The notes beneath the pieces are model-generated. The model saw only the letters and a list, made by a program, of their open reading frames with translations, had not been told where the DNA came from and did no database searches. The position numbers and the translations under genes were made by a program. A stretch of 64,000 nt of DNA from Patagioenas fasciata (Eukaryota > Chordata > Aves > Columbiformes > Columbidae). Positions 58,101-64,000 of the stretch are shown piece by piece (position 1 is the first letter of the stretch; each line of letters opens with the position of its first letter). The stretch spans positions 35,477,501 through 35,541,500 of the forward strand of contig NC_092526.1 of NCBI RefSeq assembly GCF_037038585.1, in the 5' to 3' direction.

Positions 58101-61100
58101 TTTCTCCCCAGAAGTGATCCCTGACCTATGCAGACTCCAGAAGGAAATTTGGTTCAATATGATCACGCATTTTGTCAGTACATCTGGCAAGTAATAAGCA
58201 ATTTTATAGCCCTCAACTTGGGGAGTCCATATTTGGCCACCAGGAGAGCTTTCTGAGCTTTTTATTTGACTCTGATGATTCCTTGGTGAAATTCATGAAC
58301 AAGGAGATAGACTTGGCTTGAAGCTCTGGAAGACTAATCAGACCGTGAGAGACACATCTCCACTGTGGGACAGGAACTCCCTGGGAAGCACGTGAGGGCT
58401 GAACCAAGATGTTTTAGATGCATGGTGTTTCTCTGTCTTGCTGCAATAAGTGTTTTGGCCTTGGGTGGAAAATCTGCTGCAGTGGGTTTTGGGAACAGGG
58501 CTGTAACTTCAGCACAGCTGTAGGGCATAACGGAGATGACACAGTGCAGGATGGACTGTGGATCAATAAAATGCATTACCTGTGTCCATGGGAAGACTGT
58601 CTAACCCAGGGTAATGCTGTGAGCAGCAATTTCCACTCCCAAATTAAGACATTATTCCCAAGCCAAGAGCCACCTCCATCCCTCTACTGCTGGGTGTTGA
58701 CAATCAGATGAAGGACCCAACTGAAACAACAACCTCCCTCAGCAGGGCCCAGGCAAACTCCCTGTTCACTGGATCCCAGCACGTTTAAAATTTATCGTTG
58801 ATAATCATTACAGGGAGCAGTGGTTGGAAAGAAGCACAGCCAAGGCACAGCATGGAGCAGTGATTCTGCGTGTTCATAGCAGCGACACGTGCACTGGTAT
58901 AATGCTCTCTGTGTTCTGGCAGGTTGGGACTGAAAATGTCAGCTCCCATTTATAAGCAGTGAAAACTAAGCAAAGAAAAAGAACTGGTGCATCCCCTTCC
59001 ACGTCAGCTTTTACGCTTGAAAATGAAGTACGGACCTTTAAAACTGATGCATGCAAGCCTGCTGCTTGGGAAAGGAAATGGATTCAGCACATGCTGGTTT
59101 CTTCTACCAAGGCAAGCATGTTAGCAAAGCTCACTCCTGACATCCATGAGGTCATCCACCTTCATTCTGCTGCTTGACTTCAGTACAGACGACACCAGAA
59201 GATACAAGCCAAAACAGCCTATTATATTAGAAAAGCAGAAGCGGGGAGTCAGGAGGGGGATGTGAAGTCATCTGCACCGACAGTATGTTAGGTACTCAGA
59301 GCAGAGAACAGAGCCATTGACTTTATTGAAGAAGCTTCCAACTAGTAACGAGGCTTGTTCTTCCAGTTACTGCATTGAAAGAGCAACATTGGGCCTGGAG
59401 CCTTCCAGGGGCCAAATCATTCTGTCCTGTAACCCCAGTGCCATCAGCAGTCATACCAGGGATGGATTTGCTCATGAGACACTAAGACAATAAGAGGGGT
59501 AAACAGTTCAAGGTCCTACTTAAAAAAAACAACCAACCAATCAAACAAGTTTTTCTGCAGAGCAGGCCAGGTATCTGGGCAATAAAGATCGTCACACCTT
59601 CAATCGCTTTCCCATACACCAGCTCTGTGTGTAATAAACACGGGGGACTTTTTTTTCCCCATAATTAGCAAAGGAAAACCCAACGCTGGTGTTTCCTTTT
59701 CCTTTTCTGATTTATTTCCTTAGCAGCTAAGCCACAAGATCAGAGCAGAGAAACTTATTAGGCGGGCAAAGTTAGGAGGACATCTACCCAGTTTCTCACC
59801 TCCCCGCTCAAAGTCCAATAAAACATGAATGGGAAGGAAAAATATTACATTTTTAAAGGCACTCAGTGACCTTCAGCAGTCATTATTTATTGAGCTTTCC
59901 ATAGCTTGATTCCAATTACTATAAGGTGTCCAGAAGCTATGGTAACACAGCAATAACCTTACAGTGCCTAAGAAAGCTGCCGTCACCTGCAAAGCAGCGT
60001 AGCTGGGTACAAAAGCGTTAGAAGAGAGAAATCCCGGACAAAACTGCTTGCTGGTGGTTAACCAACATCCCCTGCCACCCATCCCTCCCCCGGTTCATCT
60101 GGAAGCAGCAGGCTCTGGGTTCTCCCCGCAAATGCAGCATTCACCTCCTGTGAAGGGTCAGGATGAGCCCAGGGCGATGGAAACTGCTTCAAGGGCTGTT
60201 GGACCGACCACTCGGCATCAGCTACTGTGCTCGCTCCGTGCCGAGACGCTGCCTGAATGCTGACATTTTAACAGCGTAGTCCCTTCCCTGCATATGATAC
60301 GGCGTGAGGGAATAACAGGATGTATTAATGTCATTTTAGATAATAATATTCTTCTCAGAGTGGGCTTTCTGGCACCATGTGTCCCTCTGCAAGAGAACTC
60401 TATCCCTATCACTCCAGTATTAGCTCTGAGCTTGAAAGCAATCCATTTGGGCCATTAAAATGACTTGTGAAATGTGGGCTAGTTATCAAGTAATTAGGAC
60501 CACATTTCCTTTCTCTCTCTGCCCAGAGCTCTGCACGATGATCTCAGCTCACCTTTAGCTTTGTTTCACCTTCGCCTTTTGCAGACCGACTTAAGCTCTA
60601 GCTTTTTGGATGGTGCATGTCCTCTGTTCCCCTCCCCTTTTTGCTCACATGGCATTTTTAACCTGCAGCGTTTATTTCATGTGCAAAAAAAATGAGAGGA
60701 CCTGAGTTTGGAGAAGTGCCAGGGAAGGTTTCCGCGTTTTCCATCTTCTGTGCAGTGGAAGCTGTCGTACCTCTCTACCCCACCACTGATGAGATAGCTA
60801 CAGCTGAAAGGACTATCCAGGACTCACATCCTATGGCCAAAAGCAAAGATCTTGGAAAGATCTGCTGATATATAAAACTAAAATAGTCATATGGCCTTCC
60901 ATGAGGTCAGGATTACCACAGGGCTTGGAAAACATGTCTGAGTACCTGGCTTTGCAATATTGCTGGAGCCTGATGCAGGACTGAGGTCCCCACTGGACTG
61001 CATTTCAAAGCCCTCTGCTCCAGGCTGCATTGGAAAGCACAGCTGGCTTGGACACTGGTGGGGCTGGGATCCCATTGTGGCGTGCAGAGTGCTTGGATGG

Positions 61101-62218
61101 GAAGGAGAATTCCCCTCCCTGCCTCCACACTCCCCCAGGATGGAGGGTCCTCCGCTGCAGCCATAAAGCAGAGCTGCTCACATCCCTCACACATGATCTC
61201 ACATTTCCCCCTCCCCCTTCATGCTCACAGATCCACTCTTCCAAGCCCAGATGATCACAGCGCTGCCAGAGCCAGCACTTTTAGCATCTCTGTGCTGGAG
61301 ATGAACCCATGGATGTCAATGCTGCCTCTGGCAGGAGAAATGTGCATGTGCAGTGGCCTCATGAACACTGGTACAGGTCCTTGCTCCTGGATGTATCTCA
61401 CACCAGCAGGGCTCACCCTTAGGGCTTTGGCCACTCTCTCGCCGCCATAGATCTGCACAGGGCACCAAACTGAGTTGTCCATGTTGCCAGGGCCAATGCT
61501 CAGGAAGACACCTCTTCCAGCTCCATCCTTTCAAGGGCTTGGCCATGTTCCAGCTCTACTTTTTAACTAGGAGAGTGGTTGAAATAAACAAGCTCGACCT
61601 CTGTATGCTATTGTATTTCCCCTCCATGCTAACACAGGCACTACTGCTCACACCCAGCTGTTCATTTCTACCTCATGGTCCCATGCTTTCCAGGAAAGGC
61701 AGCAGATATGAGACTTGCCCATACTGCACCCTGCAACTTGGCTACAGTCAACCTCATAATCTAGACCATGCTATGAACGTTGTTCCACAACCTCATCCAG
61801 CCTCTGGCTCTTGCAGAGAGGGGTCCACAAGAAATCTTCCCAAGGTTTTTGTGATTCCACTTTTCCCTCAGCCCCACAGAAACCCAGTTCAGAGACTTTC
61901 ACACCCCTTTTGCCTACCCTTACCTCCCAAATACTCTCTCAACCTCCCACAGAGACTTCCTTCTTGGCACAGGGGTACCCTGCTGGGTGTGTTCCTCACC
62001 ACCCTTTATTTTCTTCCTCCTGGTCCTGAAGTATCAATTCATTATAGAAAGCAACAGGGCTGAGGACACGAAGTCCCAGAAGCACCTGGCTGAAGCCACT
62101 AAATGATCAGCTGGGAATGAGTCATGTCAGCAGCCCAAGACCCGGGAAACCCAGCCAGATCCCTCTGCACAGGACTGAAATAGATTATAACTGACTGATT
62201 ACAGGTTCTGGCCAAGTC
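55126..62218. other. Intergenic, no gene; candidate conserved blocks
   Basis: No coding gene supported. The + frame at 56550-56969 (139 residues) and the + frame at 61545-62063 (172 residues from its ATG) have no family resemblance. Poly-T runs sit at 57420-57436 and 58060-58076. The blocks at about 59840-60010 and 60410-60620 look like possible conserved noncoding elements. Confidence 0.45.
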
Positions 62219-62365
62219 CTAGTGAATTAGAGTGGCTTGCAGGGGGATGCAAGGATAGGGGCTATTATTAGCACTGCTATTTATTATTTGGGTAGCGCTC
62301 CTATTGTCTGAAGTGCTCTCTGAATTGTCGGCAAGACGGTTCCTGTCCCTAGCACGCAGGATTGT
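62219..62365. repeat. Probable ancient amniote SINE/LINE-tail fragment
   Basis: The ordered phrases TATTATTTGGGTAGCGCTCC, GAAGTGCT, GGCAAGACGGTTCCTGTCCC resemble a known old repeat of amniotes with the consensus idea TATTATTTG..GTAGCGCCTA ... GTGCTGTAC ... AAGACGGTCCCTGCCC. Recognised from motif memory; family name not assigned. Confidence 0.6.
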
Positions 62366-64000
62366 TGGGATCCAAGGGCATGACTGGAGATGAGCTAGGA
62401 GCTGAAGGATGGATGTGCTAATGCTCATTTGGCATGAAGGGGGGAAAATGGACAATCAGTTCATCCTGAGGCCAGAAATCGCCACATCACATCACTTACT
62501 GAGGAGCGGCGGCTATTGAGTTCTGTGAGGTAGGAGCAGAAGTGGCACAACGTGCTAGAAACCGTAGTGAAATATCCCACACAGAGTGAACATTGGAAAT
62601 ATCTGGAGTACCAGGTCAGGTACATGCAACTGGACCCTCCCTGGAGGGCAGACAAAACTGTCCAAGCCCTGGCAAGTCTCACCAGCCATGGGGAAGGTGA
62701 GCAGCTGATGAGGTAAGAGACAGTTTGCCCTGTGAACTTCTGATATGTGGTCACCAGGCACAACGCATTTGGTGCTGCCAGCTAAAGCCCTGCTCAGAAA
62801 ACCCTGTTCTTTGGTGGGAATCTCAGCTTCCCACTGCTGAAAAAGAGGGGGTGGAAAATACAACTCCAGCACAACCTAAAAATGAACAACACAGAAGCTT
62901 ATTTTTAGGAATCTCATTGCTCATAAGCCTGATTTTCACCCAAGTTGCAGACTCTGGAGCGGGGAGAAAGACAGATAACTGACCTTTACAGCTCTTCAGA
63001 TGAGTCCTAGTATCTCTCAGCTCCTCAGTGGTGGTGGCGACACGTCTAGACACTCTGGGAAACATTCAATCAGGAGAAGGAAGAATGGGTCCCGCTGTTA
63101 GGAACAATGCAAGCAGAACAAAAGGGCTCATTTTTATTTTTTTTTATTCTGTACTGCTGTCTTTTAAAGGGACTATTAGGTCACTGAAAGTTTTAGTTAC
63201 AGCAAAAAATAACTAAAAAACCACCCCAAAATTGGAAATGAGGCTGTATATATTTTTGGGAAATGGTTTGCTTTTTTTTTTTTAAATTTTAATAGGTTTC
63301 CCTTTCAACTCTTTTCCAGATGATTTTTTTTTCTTTGAGTTCCATGATTATTAATGGCTGTAGCACTAATGTGCTTGGAAAAGAGCTCATTTGAGAACCA
63401 TGTTTTTTGGATTATAAAATATCTGAAAGATATTTTTCTTTTCTTCAGCCAACAACTGCCTGGTTTTCCCAAGGAGACATTATACCATGCCACAGCATTG
63501 GATACATTAGATCAAAACTTGGCTTTGAAGATAAGTGAGAAAAACCTATCACAAAGTAGTCATTGCTTCTATCATGGAGTTCTCTTCATGTCCATGTATC
63601 AGATGAAATTTGGAGAGAAGGGAATTCAGGGATCACGCTGGTCCTGGAGGACTTGCTTCCACTCACTGACACACTGAGGATTTTCTGGTGTCACTTTAAA
63701 AGCCAAACTGTTAATTTTTTCAAAAGCGGAATCCAGGAGTTGTGGAAAGAGCTGCGGATAGACACAGACATGGTTTGTCTATCTGTTGTGGTGGTGGTGA
63801 TTTCCGCTGACAACTTGCTTTGCAGCAGACCTGTGGGGTTCCCAGCAAGGGGGAGGGCAGACATGTCAGCCAAACCATCTTCAAGACATGTCTACATCAT
63901 TGCTGGAGAGATGCAGAGGTGGTTCCACACAATATAACCCTTCAACAAGGAAAGCCACAGCCAACACAGAGTCAAACCACCAGAGAAGTGATGTAATAGT
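62366..64000. other. Intergenic to window end, no gene seen
   Basis: Mostly non-repetitive sequence with T runs at 63129-63146 and 63271-63283. No coding sequence is recognised, and TWIST2, the next gene in mammals, is not reached. Confidence 0.5.

Noticed and set aside
61539..62063. 174-residue + open frame
   Set aside because: The first codon is TTG, with ATG at 61545. Pro/Ser/Leu-rich with no family resemblance and no exon boundaries.
1..64000. Possible CRISPR arrays, operons, phage or bacterial defence systems
   Set aside because: The sequence is vertebrate nuclear DNA. Tandem repeats here are microsatellites without spacers, and there are no clustered prokaryote-like genes.
62366..64000. 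TWIST2 coding exon expected downstream in mammals
   Set aside because: No open frame here or elsewhere in the window resembles a bHLH protein; the gene must lie beyond the window.

Overview
This window is vertebrate nuclear DNA, most likely from a bird. It has one spliced gene with canonical GT/AG introns and a CpG-island promoter. It also has several fragments of CR1 non-LTR retrotransposons, recognised by their conserved 3' segment and the ATTCTATG-like tail repeats, and very few other interspersed repeats. The species cannot be told from the sequence.

The only protein-coding gene I can support is ASB1 (ankyrin repeat and SOCS box containing 1), complete on the + strand. It has five coding exons: 2515-2575, 2719-2860, 5814-6116, 10587-10972 and 12809-12942. 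Joined, they make a 341-residue protein with six ankyrin-type repeats and a C-terminal SOCS box holding the elongin-BC and cullin-5 contact segments. The start codon and the 143-bp first intron lie in a CpG island (about 2.06-2.76 kb) with a CCAAT box and a GC box. Two candidate polyadenylation signals follow the stop codon, at 14.09 kb and 17.51 kb.

From about 17.5 kb to 64 kb I find no gene. In mammals the interval downstream of ASB1 is a large gene-poor region before TWIST2 and HDAC4, and this stretch fits that picture; neither gene's coding sequence is visible here. The region holds CR1 fragments (18.0, 21.6, 42.6 and 55.0 kb), two fragments of what look like ancient amniote repeats (51.2 and 62.2 kb), two pairs of diverged local duplicates (26.9/27.6 kb and 30.1/31.0 kb), A-rich and T-rich low-complexity tracts, a 190-bp (TTTTC)n array at 34.3 kb and a purine-only pentanucleotide array of about 1 kb at 44.8-45.8 kb. 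Several AT-rich, non-repetitive blocks look like conserved noncoding elements, but that can only be shown by alignment.

I saw no CRISPR array, operon, phage, tRNA or rRNA gene, and no sign of a new multi-gene system. The observations most worth checking are the purine pentanucleotide array, the duplicated splice-acceptor-like segments at 26.9/27.6 kb, the 30/31 kb duplicate pair and the candidate noncoding elements.
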